Shown here piece by piece: positions 8,094-16,079 of a stretch of DNA of 64,000 nt. Position 1 is the first letter of the stretch. Every line of letters begins with the position of its first letter. Source of the stretch: Planctellipticum sp942493135 (GTDB taxonomy: Bacteria > Planctomycetota > Planctomycetia > Planctomycetales > Planctomycetaceae). The position numbers were made by a program, and so were the translations under genes. The notes under the pieces are model-generated. The model did no database searches and was not told where the DNA came from. It worked only from the letters and a program-made list of their open reading frames with translations. Location of the stretch: the NCBI GenBank assembly GCA_942493135.1, contig OW818684.1, positions 3,782,001-3,846,000 on the forward strand. The letters run 5' to 3'.

Positions 8094-9461
8094 ATGCTCA
8101 GGACCGCGGCCTGCCTCTTGCTCGGAAGTCTGCTGCTGGGATCGATGCCGGCCCTTCGCGCCGACGACGCCATCTGGAAAGCCGGCGTCGCCAGTACGAA
8201 GATTACGCCCGAGCAATCGCTCTGGATGGCGGGGTATGCGTCGCGGACGAAACCGTCGGAGGGGGTGGCGCAGGACCTGTTTGCGAAAGCGCTGGCGATC
8301 AGCGACGCCGGCGATCGGAAGGTCGTGTTTCTGACGCTCGACCTGATCGGCGTGCCGCGGACGATGCGGGAGACGCTGGCGGCGAAACTGCAGCAGAAGC
8401 ACGGGCTGCCTGCCGAGTCGCTGTTGATGAACGCCTCGCATACGCACTGCGGACCGGAATTGCGCGGCAGCCGGATTACGGTCAATCCCGGCGACGACGC
8501 CAAAGCCCTCAATGCGGCCTATGCGGTAGAGCTCGAACAGAAACTGTTCGAGACGGTCGAGCGGGCGCTGGCGAATCTGGCGCCGTCGAAGCTGGGCTAT
8601 TCCCACGCCCGTTGCGGCTTCGCGATGAATCGCCGGCTGCCGAGTCCGAAGGGCTATCAGAACAGCCCCTATCCCGAAGGGCCGGTGGACCACAACGTGC
8701 CGGTCATCCGAGTGGAGTCGCCCGACGGTCAACTGCGGGCGGTGCTGTTTGGTTATGCGTGCCACAACACGACGCTGGGCTTCTACGAATTCTGCGGCGA
8801 CTATGCCGGCTATGCTCAGGAGTATCTGCAGGAGGCCCATCCGGACGTCACGGCCCTGTTCATGCTGGGCTGCGGCGGCGATCAAAATCCGTACCCGCGC
8901 GGCAAGCTGGAACAGGCCCAGCAGCACGGGCGGTCGCTGGCGAATGCTGTCGAGACCGCACTGCTGCCGACGGCGACGCCGCTGACCGGGACGCTGGCGA
9001 CCACGCTGGAAACTGTCGTGCTGGAGTTCGCGCCGCCCGCGAGCCGGGAAGAACTGGACGTGCAAGCGAAGTCGGCCAACAAGTACGAGGCGAGTCACGC
9101 GAAGCGGCTGATTGAACAACTGGAGACACGCGGGAAGATTGACGTCGAGTATCCGTATCTGATCCACGGCGTGCGGCTGGGGAACGAGTTGACGCTGGTG
9201 GCGCTCAGCGGCGAAGTGGTTGTGGATTACTCGTTGCGGCTGCAGCGGGAGTGGTCGAGGCTGGGCTCGGCGTTGTGGGTGGCGGCCTATTCCAACGACG
9301 TGTTCGGCTATGTGCCGAGCCGGCGAGTGCTGGATGAAGGGGGCTACGAAGCGGGCGGGGCGATGCTCTACACGGGATTCCCGGGACCGTTCGCCCCGGA
9401 TGTGGAGGAACGGATTGTGGGGGGCGTGCATCGCGTGTGGGAGCGTCTGGGGCAGCCGTGA
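8094..9461 (+). CDS. Secreted neutral/alkaline ceramidase-like protein
   Basis: A 455-residue exported protein: signal peptide (L-L-L-G-S-L-L-L, cleavage near A-L-R-A-D), then the N-terminal domain of the neutral/alkaline non-lysosomal ceramidase family. The zinc-site motif N-A-S-H-T-H-C-G-P-E is present near residue 116, as is G-Y-A-C-H-N-T-T near residue 222. Classical neutral ceramidases have a serine in a G-D-V-S-P-N motif; here the matching place reads G-C-G-G-D-Q-N-P-Y-P, so the usual nucleophile is missing and the C-terminal domain is short. True ceramidase activity is therefore doubtful. ATG 8094 has AAGGAG eight bases upstream. It is divergent from the SPFH gene. Confidence 0.8.
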   Translation: MLRTAACLLLGSLLLGSMPALRADDAIWKAGVASTKITPEQSLWMAGYASRTKPSEGVAQDLFAKALAISDAGDRKVVFLTLDLIGVPRTMRETLAAKLQQKHGLPAESLLMNASHTHCGPELRGSRITVNPGDDAKALNAAYAVELEQKLFETVERALANLAPSKLGYSHARCGFAMNRRLPSPKGYQNSPYPEGPVDHNVPVIRVESPDGQLRAVLFGYACHNTTLGFYEFCGDYAGYAQEYLQEAHPDVTALFMLGCGGDQNPYPRGKLEQAQQHGRSLANAVETALLPTATPLTGTLATTLETVVLEFAPPASREELDVQAKSANKYEASHAKRLIEQLETRGKIDVEYPYLIHGVRLGNELTLVALSGEVVVDYSLRLQREWSRLGSALWVAAYSNDVFGYVPSRRVLDEGGYEAGGAMLYTGFPGPFAPDVEERIVGGVHRVWERLGQP

Positions 9462-9565
9462 TGCCGTTTCGCAACCTGCCTCAACTGCGCGTTCTCACTC
9501 GGTTGGCGGTCCGGTCCAAACTGGGTGTGTTCGCAAAGCAGCCACTTGCGAAATTCGGCGCGGTC

Positions 9566-9609
9566 TGTGAGACTCTTCACAAACGGTTGTCTTGCCGGAC
9601 GGCTATAAT
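9566..9609 (+). promoter_or_regulatory. CRP/FNR-type operator with a -10 box
   Basis: TGTGA-N6-TCACA at 9566-9581 matches the CRP consensus exactly. A TATAAT hexamer follows at 9604-9609, with no -35 box at the right spacing. A start site about seven bases after the hexamer would put the operator centre near -42, the class II activator position. The gene downstream encodes the secreted CxxC protein at 9719, leaving a leader of about 100 bases. Confidence 0.5.
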
Positions 9610-9718
9610 CGGGGGCGTCGGCAGCCAGGGTTGGCGGCCATTCTGGACACAGTTGCAGACCGGACGTCGTGTCGGCGTCGGACAGTGTCTGCAGTTTCGA
9701 TTTGCGGAGGAGGCATCG

Positions 9719-10273
9719 ATGAAGCGATTTCTCGCATCGTTGGCGGCAGCGGTTGTGATGACGGCCGGGCTGGCAGTTTCGGCCGGCGAAGTGACCTCGG
9801 GTCTCGACAAGGGAGCGAGCGTTCCTGCATTCTACGTCTACGACGTGACCGGCCCGCAGAAGGGCAAGGAACTGTGCTACCGATGCCGTTACGGCAACCA
9901 GCCGGTGGTCAGCATCTTCGCGAAGGAGATGAATGACGAAGTCGCCGCCCTGGCGAAGGAACTCGACGGCGTGGTCGCCAAGCACCGCGACGAGCGGATG
10001 GCCGGCTTCGTGGTTCTGATGAGCGACAAGCCGGAAGCGGCTCGTACGACGCTGGCGGACGCCGCCAAGAAGAACAAGATCGAGCAGCTTCCGCTGACGA
10101 CGTTCGACGGCACCGCCGGCCCGGACGGCTACAAGATCAATCCGAAGGCCGACGTCACCGTCATGATGTGGGTCGAAGGCAAGGTCACGAGCAGCCACGC
10201 CTTCAACAAGGGCGAGCTGACCAAGGACGCCATCAGCAAGGTGGTCAAGGCCAGCGACGCGCTGGTGAAGTAG
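9719..10273 (+). CDS. Secreted CxxC protein, thioredoxin-like
   Basis: A 184-residue exported protein with a signal peptide (M-K-R-F-L, hydrophobic core, cleavage near V-S-A-G-E). Mature residues 33-180 look like a thioredoxin-related fold: S-V-P-A-F-Y-V-Y-D-V, then E-L-C-Y-R-C with Cys 53 and Cys 56, then V-V-S-I-F-A and a G-F-V-V-L-M strand, with a final strand T-V-M-M-W. The Cys pair could be redox active, although it lies later than in thioredoxin and no cis-Pro is obvious. A strong GGAGGAGG precedes the ATG. A CRP-like site lies about 140 bases upstream and a terminator follows, so it is probably transcribed alone. Confidence 0.7.
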   Translation: MKRFLASLAAAVVMTAGLAVSAGEVTSGLDKGASVPAFYVYDVTGPQKGKELCYRCRYGNQPVVSIFAKEMNDEVAALAKELDGVVAKHRDERMAGFVVLMSDKPEAARTTLADAAKKNKIEQLPLTTFDGTAGPDGYKINPKADVTVMMWVEGKVTSSHAFNKGELTKDAISKVVKASDALVK

Positions 10274-10331
10274 TTTTCGCGAGCGGATGCCGGGCTGTCG
10301 TCCGGTATTTGTCGACGAGATCATGCGTATG

Positions 10332-10360
10332 AAGCCCAGGTCGAAATGACCTGGGCTTCT
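10332..10360 (+). terminator. Hairpin after the CxxC gene
   Basis: GAAGCCCAGGTC (10332-10343) pairs perfectly with GACCTGGGCTTC (10349-10360) around a 5-base loop. It is a 12-bp stem 58 bases past the stop codon, without a clean T-run. Confidence 0.65.
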
Positions 10361-10410
10361 GCGTTGGCGGACCGGTCGTCAATTCCTTGTTTGCATTGAA
10401 GCAGGCCGCA

Positions 10411-10794
10411 GTGAAGCAGCCCCCTTTTCTCCGCAGTCTGCGACACGCCATGACCGGATTGGCGGAGGCCGTCCGGTCGCAGCGCAACGCAAAGATCCAG
10501 CTCGCCATCGGAGTCCTGGCCGTGATCGCCGCGGCGGTTGTCGGGTTCGACGCCGTGCGCTGGGCGATTCTGATCCTGACAATGGGGCTGGTCCTCGCAT
10601 CCGAGATCATGAATACCGCGGTCGAAGCCGCCGTGGATCTGACGACCGCCGAAATCCACCCGCTGGCGCGTCAGGCGAAAGACGCAGCGGCGGGGGCAGT
10701 GCTGTGTGCGGCAGTGACGGCGGTTCTGGTGGGAGCGTGTCTGTTTGGCCCGCCGTTGTGGACCTGGCTGACAAGAACAGGGATTGTTCCCTGA
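10411..10794 (+). CDS. dgkA: Diacylglycerol kinase, DgkA-type membrane enzyme
   Basis: A 127-residue integral membrane kinase that phosphorylates diacylglycerol (or undecaprenol) with ATP to recycle lipid. Three hydrophobic segments are visible: around residues 30-45, 50-68 and 93-115. The family signature S-E-I-M-N-T-A-V-E-A-A-V-D lies near residue 70, including the Glu needed for catalysis, and A-R-Q-A-K-D-A-A-A-G-A-V follows near residue 89 as in DgkA. The start is uncertain: GTG 10411 is used; TTG 10387 would add eight residues. A transporter gene follows 71 bases later on the same strand. Confidence 0.85.
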   Translation: MKQPPFLRSLRHAMTGLAEAVRSQRNAKIQLAIGVLAVIAAAVVGFDAVRWAILILTMGLVLASEIMNTAVEAAVDLTTAEIHPLARQAKDAAAGAVLCAAVTAVLVGACLFGPPLWTWLTRTGIVP

Positions 10795-10865
10795 GGACTA
10801 CGGCAGCGGGACACTGCCGCGTCCGAAGCATCTCGACGGTTCCGTCAGTCCAGAGAAAGATCTGT

Positions 10866-11772
10866 GTGATTCCCGAGACTTCCAGTCCAACGCCGCTCTA
10901 TCGCGAAGCGATCCGCGCCGCGCTGCTGGGGCTGGTCGTCAATCTGGCGCTCGGCGTGACGAAACTTGCGGGGGGTATTCTCGGGAATTCCTTCGCCCTC
11001 ATTTCGGATGCGGTGAACTCGCTGGGGGATTCGGTGACCTCGGTGATCACGCTGGCGGGCGCTGTGGTATGCGCAGCGGCCGGCCGATGTCGAACATCCT
11101 TACGGGCACACGCGAGCCGAGACGATTGCGGCGTCGCACGTCGCACTGCTGATTCTGCTGTCGGCGCTCTTTCTGGGATGGGAGGCGATCAGCCGGCTGA
11201 CCTTGCCGCACGAGTTGCCTCCCGTGTGGACGCTGTGGATCGCGGGGGCGAACGCGGTGATCAAGGAGGGGCTGTACCGCTACAACCGGCGCGTCGGAAT
11301 CCGCACGGGCTCGATGGCGATCGTGGCCAATGCCTGGGATCACCGGAGCGATGCATTATGCTCTCTGGCGGTGCTGATCGGGCTGGGAGTGGTTCGCTGG
11401 GGGGGAGCCGCTTTCATCGGGGCGGACGAAGTCGCCGCTCTCGTGGTTGTGCTCGCGATCCTCTGGGCCGGCGGGCGGCTGCTCCGGTCGAGCGTTCGCG
11501 AGCTGCTCGATCCGCAGGCGGACGCCGGGCTGGTCGATCAGGTCCGGGCTGCCGCGGAAGCCGTTCCCGGCGTCCGGGCGGTTGAAAAGCTCCGGGTGCG
11601 GAAGACGGGCATGGAGTACCTGGTCGATATTCACATCGAGGTCGATGCCACGCTGATGGTCGAGGAAGGGCACCGGATCGGCCACCTGGTGAAGGACCGG
11701 CTGGTGCAAGGGTTCATGTCAATTCGCGACGTGCTGGTGCACCTGGAGCCGTTTCCGCATCGGCATGGGTGA
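10866..11772 (+). pseudogene. CDF-family metal cation transporter, frameshifted
   Basis: Two reading frames together make one cation diffusion facilitator of about 300 residues. The first frame from GTG 10866 covers TM1-TM2 with S-D-A-V-N-S-L-G-D-S and fails after L-A-G near 11060. The other frame resumes at A-L-W-Y-A-Q-R-P (11059) through E-H-P-Y-G-H-T-R-A-E, the TM5 motif D-H-R-S-D-A-L and the cytoplasmic C-terminal domain to 11772. One extra base near 11057-11062 explains it. TM2 shows N-x3-D where most zinc members have H-x3-D or D-x3-D, so the metal is unclear. It may be a dead gene, a sequencing error, or less likely a +1 recoding site. Confidence 0.75.
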
Positions 11773-11809
11773 TATTGACCTCGTCCGGTATTGCCGTCAT
11801 CAAGCACAA

Positions 11810-12823
11810 CTAGAACGGCACATCGTCGAACGTTGCACCAACATTGTCCGGTGCGAAAGCCACGTGTTTCTCACCATGCTTCTGAAGAAACCCGTTCACT
11901 GCATCCAGCACCTCTTGCGTGCGAGCTGCGACCGGAAGACTCTGGATATTCTGCACGATTCGTTTCAAATGCTCGCTTGGAACTATCGGCGCACTGTTCA
12001 ATAAAGAGACTCGACTTATTGCATCTTGCGGAGTTGGTGACAGAACCATCTGCTCAGTCAGGCAGCTTATAAGGCGATGAGATGTTCGTTCGTTTCTGAG
12101 CAGCGTATCAAACACGGCATGAGCCACGTCGCCAACACTCCTTCCGTGGCCCTGAATTCCTTGAATCTTTCCCGCCAATCCATACGGATCGATTCCATTT
12201 CGAATAGGGACCAACACAACACCTCGGCCTATCGCGACTCCGACTTCCTGGTCAGTCCAATTGCTGTCTCTAAAACCTTCTGTGTAGATTGCTGCCAAAG
12301 CATCCATAGTAAAAAGTGCGAGCTCAATTTCTCTCTGCCACTCTCGAGTAGGCTCAATGTCTTCGTGTGCAACGAAGGAAGAAATTCCAAACTTGTGAAG
12401 CGAGTTTTTCAGATTGGCTGCAGCAACTTTCTTCGCCGATAGATGGCTAATGAAAAGCCGAAAGTGCCCGGGAATCCAAAACCGACTCTCCTCCGCGACG
12501 CTCACACCGGCTGGTTCGTCTGAAGGCTCGATCACAACTTTCGTAATGAAGTCATGAGTCGCTGATCGCTGAAGTTTCTCTACGGATGCGGCGAGTGACT
12601 CCTCGATCGACTCAAGCCGATTTTCAATTGCGGCGTATGCCGCGATCGGCACGCGAATTGCCAAAGTGTAGTACCGAGTGCCGCCGTTCCAATTGTCATA
12701 TTGAGTTTCGATCAGTTCGGGCGTGCCGTTCGCGAGTGCACGTCTCAAACTCTCATCCGCCTTTTGGTGCACCAGTGACTGCAGTGTTTTGAAGAGCGGC
12801 CGAACATCGTCAGTAGATAGCAT
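11810..12823 (-). CDS. TIR-domain protein, candidate immune effector
   Basis: A 337-residue protein. Residues 1-115 form an N-terminal module containing D-N-W-N-G-G-T (43-49) and a helical pair; I recall this signature from N-terminal parts of other prokaryotic defence-type proteins but cannot check it. Residues 121-245 are a TIR domain of the TIR_2 kind: F-R-L-F-I-S-H, S-F-V-A-H-E-D-I, and S-N-W-T-D-Q-E with the putative NAD-cleaving Glu at 193. About 90 C-terminal residues are unassigned. The region is near 47-48% G+C in lines I counted, against about 68% next to it, so it was probably acquired. No partner gene is adjacent. Enzyme activity and a phage-defence role are inference. Confidence 0.8.
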   Translation of the reverse strand: MLSTDDVRPLFKTLQSLVHQKADESLRRALANGTPELIETQYDNWNGGTRYYTLAIRVPIAAYAAIENRLESIEESLAASVEKLQRSATHDFITKVVIEPSDEPAGVSVAEESRFWIPGHFRLFISHLSAKKVAAANLKNSLHKFGISSFVAHEDIEPTREWQREIELALFTMDALAAIYTEGFRDSNWTDQEVGVAIGRGVVLVPIRNGIDPYGLAGKIQGIQGHGRSVGDVAHAVFDTLLRNERTSHRLISCLTEQMVLSPTPQDAISRVSLLNSAPIVPSEHLKRIVQNIQSLPVAARTQEVLDAVNGFLQKHGEKHVAFAPDNVGATFDDVPF

Positions 12824-12916
12824 TGGCGCAACACTTCATGAGACTTCTAAGAACGACCATTCGGTCATGCTCAGTGCCCGCGGTCAAACGTCTTGACGGG
12901 TGAGAATAACTACCAG

Positions 12917-12936
12917 CAGGTGACCGGCGACACCTG
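12917..12936 (-). terminator. Small hairpin between wrbA and the TIR gene
   Basis: CAGGTG and CACCTG pair around an 8-base loop (extended by partly complementary bases), 53 bases past the wrbA stop. No T-run follows, so terminator function is weakly supported. Confidence 0.3.
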
Positions 12937-12988
12937 TTTAAGTGGCGATTAGTTAAAAAGCAATGGCAATCCCAATGAATAATTCGCT

Positions 12989-13609
12989 CTATTTCGCGGC
13001 CAGCTTCGCCGCGATCTGGGCGACGTGCTTGCCCTGGAAGCGGGCGATCGCCAGTTCGTTGGCGGTTGGCGTCCGCTCGCCGCGCGGGCCGGCGATCGTC
13101 GAAGCGCCGTAGGGACTGCCGCCGGTCACTTCGTTGAGTTCGGAGAGTTCCTTCGCCGCGTAAGGGACGCCCGCCACGACCATCCCCTGGTGGTAGAAGA
13201 ACGTGTGGAGGTGGACGAGGGTGGTTTCCTGGCCGCCGTGCTGGCTGGCGGTCGAAGTGAAGGCGCTCCCCACCTTGCCGATCAGCGCCCCCTTGGCCCA
13301 CAGGCCGCCGGTGGCGTCGAGAAAGGCCTGCATCTGCGCGGTGGAGGCCCCGAAGCGCGTCGGAGTCCCGAGAATGATCGCATCGGCCTCGGCCAGCGCG
13401 TGCGGATCGGCGACCGGGATGTGGGCAAACGACTTCTTCGCGGCGGTTGCGCCCATCTTCTCCAGGATCTCGGCCGGCAACGTTTCCGGGACCTGGGCGA
13501 GGAGGACCTCGGCCCCGCTGACTTCCCGCGCCCCTTCAGCAATCGCTTCGGCGAGCTGATAGACGTGGGTGTAGAGACTGTGGAATACGATCTGGACTTT
13601 GACGGACAT
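12989..13609 (-). CDS. wrbA: NAD(P)H:quinone oxidoreductase, WrbA type
   Basis: A 206-residue cytosolic flavodoxin-like FMN enzyme that reduces quinones by two electrons. The FMN phosphate loop at the N-terminus (V-F-H-S-L-Y-T-H-V-Y) and the WrbA-typical P-T-R-F-G near residue 83, then F-T-S-T-A-S-Q-H-G-G-Q-E-T-T near residue 119, and G-S-P-Y-G-A-S-T-I-A-G near residue 164 are all present. Length is normal for the family. ATG 13609 starts directly with the beta strand K-V-Q-I-V-F. The preceding region has no same-strand gene close by, so it is likely transcribed alone. Confidence 0.92.
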   Translation of the reverse strand: MSVKVQIVFHSLYTHVYQLAEAIAEGAREVSGAEVLLAQVPETLPAEILEKMGATAAKKSFAHIPVADPHALAEADAIILGTPTRFGASTAQMQAFLDATGGLWAKGALIGKVGSAFTSTASQHGGQETTLVHLHTFFYHQGMVVAGVPYAAKELSELNEVTGGSPYGASTIAGPRGERTPTANELAIARFQGKHVAQIAAKLAAK

Positions 13610-13811
13610 TGTTCTGCTCCGCGGAAAGCACGAAATGAAACTGGATCGCCGCTGTCAGCCGCCGGAACGGTCGGCTGACATATGGTAGACCATTCGAGCT
13701 GCATACCAAGGGGGCTAAACCGGGAGTCGATCAGTGATGGCACCGGGGCATCGCGAAGACGCGCCTGCCCCGGCCACCCGAGCGATTACGGTGCTGGGTC
13801 TGTCGGTTTCT

Positions 13812-15164
13812 TTACTCCTTCATCGGTTCCCAGCTCAATCCGTTTCCGGAAACCGTGACGTCCGTGCCGCCTCCCAGGCCGAGATTCAGCATCTCGAACT
13901 CGATCTCGGCGTCCCCCTTCTTGAGGGACATCGAGCCGACGTTCTCCTCGGCGACGGTGAAGTCCTTGTCTTCCTTCCAACCCTGGCCGGTCAGCTCCTT
14001 GCGATAGAACTCGATCAGCGCCTTCACCGGCTGTCGGCTGGAGAAGCGGACCTCCTTGGCGTCGGCGTCGTATTCGGCTTCGCCGACCCCTTTGGGGAGG
14101 GGAACCTTGCGGGCCGCGAGGACGCCTTTCGGTTTCGTGTCCGCCGGCGGTTTGGTCGATTTCGGCTTGCTCATTTCCGCAATCCGTTCCGCCGAGATCA
14201 GCTCGATCTTGAAGTCCGACTGCGGCGCATCCTTCGGCTTCAGTTCGATGATCAGGACGCTCTTGTCGCTGCCGTCGCAGAACCAGGTGGCCTTGGCGTC
14301 CCCGGTCTTGTTGGCGTCGCGCCACTTCCAACCCAGTTCCGCCAGCGCCTTTTTGTAGAATCCGGCCAGCTCGTCGGGCTTCATATCCGTTTTGCAGGCC
14401 AGATAGGGGCGGTTCGTGTCGAACTCCACCTTCTCGGCGTCGTCCGGCACGGGGAGTTCGTGAACCAGCAGCGTCGTGGCGTATTGCACGGTCGTCTGGC
14501 CGCCTTGAGCCGGGGCGACAGCGACATAGGCGCTCAGATTGAAGCCCTTCTGGAAGAAGGTGAGCACCACCTGTTCCGGGTTCTCCGCCTGCGCAGTGAA
14601 CGGCGGGACGTACTGTCGCCAGCCGCGGCTTTTCAATTCCTTGCGGACCTGCTCGGCGACTTCGGCAACCTTGGCGGGAGTGACGTGAATGGTGGAGGCC
14701 GGGGAGCCGTAGAGGACTTTCGACTTCGGTGGAGCTGGGAGCTTGCGGGTGTCGATATTGCCCAGGTTGAGCAGCGTGACGGAAACCGCTCCCGGTTTCG
14801 AGGCGTCCGGAAAGAGTGACAACGAAAGCTGATACCCCTGCTTCAGAAACATGCCTTGAGCGTAGTCGTCGGTGACCAGCTTGCCGCCCGGCTCGGTGCT
14901 GATCTTCCAGCCCAGCTTGCCGAGGGCGGCCTCGTAGAAGTCGAACGCGGGCGCCACTTTGGACGGGGCGGCGTATCGAATCACAGTCGCCGCCGATTCC
15001 CCCGGCTTGTCGGCGTCCTTCAGCAGGGGGAGTTTGCGCAGGTCGATGACCTTGACGACTTCGGTGAGCGACGCAGGCGGAGGATCGGCGGCTTGTAGCA
15101 GTCCGACCCAGCCGGAGGTCGCCAGGATGCCTGACAAACAGAATGCCTGCCACCAGTAACGCAT
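13812..15164 (-). CDS. Secreted protein with about four internal repeats
   Basis: A 450-residue exported protein not recognised as a named family. A signal peptide occupies residues 1-25 (ending L-L-Q-A-A-D). The rest can be read as four related units of roughly 90-110 residues, each with an opening strand, a helix and the pattern F-Y-x-x-x-L-x-x-x-G-W-K: F-Y-E-A-A-L-G-K-L-G-W-K, a divergent R-K-E-L-K-S-R-G-W-R, F-Y-K-K-A-L-A-E-L-G-W-K, and F-Y-R-K-E-L-T-G-Q-G-W-K. The linker between the third and fourth units is Lys/Pro-rich. ATG 15164 was chosen because the signal peptide starts there. The repeats suggest tandem duplication of an envelope binding domain; the ligand is unknown. Confidence 0.7.
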   Translation of the reverse strand: MRYWWQAFCLSGILATSGWVGLLQAADPPPASLTEVVKVIDLRKLPLLKDADKPGESAATVIRYAAPSKVAPAFDFYEAALGKLGWKISTEPGGKLVTDDYAQGMFLKQGYQLSLSLFPDASKPGAVSVTLLNLGNIDTRKLPAPPKSKVLYGSPASTIHVTPAKVAEVAEQVRKELKSRGWRQYVPPFTAQAENPEQVVLTFFQKGFNLSAYVAVAPAQGGQTTVQYATTLLVHELPVPDDAEKVEFDTNRPYLACKTDMKPDELAGFYKKALAELGWKWRDANKTGDAKATWFCDGSDKSVLIIELKPKDAPQSDFKIELISAERIAEMSKPKSTKPPADTKPKGVLAARKVPLPKGVGEAEYDADAKEVRFSSRQPVKALIEFYRKELTGQGWKEDKDFTVAEENVGSMSLKKGDAEIEFEMLNLGLGGGTDVTVSGNGLSWEPMKE

Positions 15165-15350
15165 AGTCAACCTGCTCCAGAAATCATTGACACCTTCAAA
15201 CTCGGGAGAGCGGCGCTCCCGGACTCGATCGTGGCATGATAACGCTCCCGATGGCGAAATGCCGCGGATGGCACGACTCGCTCTGCCGGAGATCAAGAAG
15301 AGGTTTCCGCCACGAATCGCACAGTTGAACGGAAATTGAGAGCACATTTC

Positions 15351-15368
15351 GGCAGGCGGGAGCCTGCC
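15351..15368. repeat. Short hairpin GGCAGGC-GGGA-GCCTGCC
   Basis: A 7-bp perfect stem with a GGGA loop, followed by CTAC, sits between two leftward genes. With the palindrome at 1895-1912 it shares the G+C stem and the CCTAC ending. Confidence 0.45.
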
Positions 15369-15752
15369 CTACGGCTTCGTCCGTTTTTGATGCCGCCAGT
15401 CACGGATCCAGACGACGGTGGTTGCGACCAGGATCGCGATAAAGATGCTGACGGCCAGCAGGTCTGCGGCTGGCCGGGTCAGTGAGCCTCCGCAGAGTTT
15501 GCGGACGAGAAGCTGCACGTAGGAGGATTCAGGGTCGACGTAGCCGAGTTGCCGGCGGATCTGGAAGTGCCAGTCGGTGCAGAGGCAGTAGCCCCAACCG
15601 TAGAACGCTCCCAGGACGATCCACGAGAACGCTGTGAGTCCGAAGGTGATCAGGTGGAGCGTGCGCGTCCGCCGCCAGGCCCAGCCGAATATGTTGAAGC
15701 CGATCAGCAGCGTATGGGCCACGAAGAAGACTTGGTCGAGAAGCGACAACAT
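15369..15752 (-). CDS. DUF2784-family membrane protein
   Basis: A 127-residue integral membrane protein with about four hydrophobic segments. It matches the DUF2784 pattern: an opening helix with V-A-H-T-L-L-I-G-F-N, a central W-I-V-L-G-A-F-Y-G-W-G-Y-C, and C-T-D-W-H-F-Q-I-R-R-Q-L-G followed by a Ser/Tyr stretch. The family has no established function. ATG at 15752 is preferred over the longer frame because it coincides with the start of the first hydrophobic segment. It lies between csrA and the repeat protein, all on one strand, but the spacings (about 120 and 204 bases) do not force a common transcript. Confidence 0.7.
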   Translation of the reverse strand: MLSLLDQVFFVAHTLLIGFNIFGWAWRRTRTLHLITFGLTAFSWIVLGAFYGWGYCLCTDWHFQIRRQLGYVDPESSYVQLLVRKLCGGSLTRPAADLLAVSIFIAILVATTVVWIRDWRHQKRTKP

Positions 15753-15872
15753 CGTGGAGGAAGCCTGTTCGATCTGACTGGCCGGGGTCAAAAAACAAAC
15801 CGCCCGGCCGCGCGGCAAGGCGAGGTCGGGCGGCGTTGAATCGTTTGATTCCAGACTGCCGGGGGGCGACCG

Positions 15873-16079
15873 CTACATCGGGTCGAGCGCGGCATGTCCG
15901 GTCAGGTCGTGGTCGTCGATCTGTCCGGCCGGAGCACACAGCTCTTCGCGGACGATATTCATGTCACGCGGAGCGTCGATCCCGAGCCTGACGGTGTTCG
16001 GTCCGATCCTCACGATCGTCACCGTCACGTTGTCGCCAATCAGGATCTTCTCACCCGGCTTGCGAGACAGCACCAACAT
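15873..16079 (-). CDS. csrA: Carbon storage regulator CsrA
   Basis: A 68-residue RNA-binding regulator that blocks or stabilises mRNAs by binding GGA motifs in leaders. The N-terminus M-L-V-L-S-R-K-P-G-E-K-I and R-L-G-I-D-A-P-R-D-M-N-I-V-R-E-E are the standard CsrA strands, including the Arg (R44 region) used for RNA contact. Residues after about 48 form a short acidic tail slightly different from enteric CsrA. AAAGGGG precedes the ATG at 16079. It is followed by the DUF2784 gene on the same strand. Confidence 0.93.
   Translation of the reverse strand: MLVLSRKPGEKILIGDNVTVTIVRIGPNTVRLGIDAPRDMNIVREELCAPAGQIDDHDLTGHAALDPM

Noticed and set aside
12077..12442. Plus-strand 121-codon frame within the TIR gene
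   Set aside because: Antisense to a well-supported TIR domain, with no ribosome site or motif.
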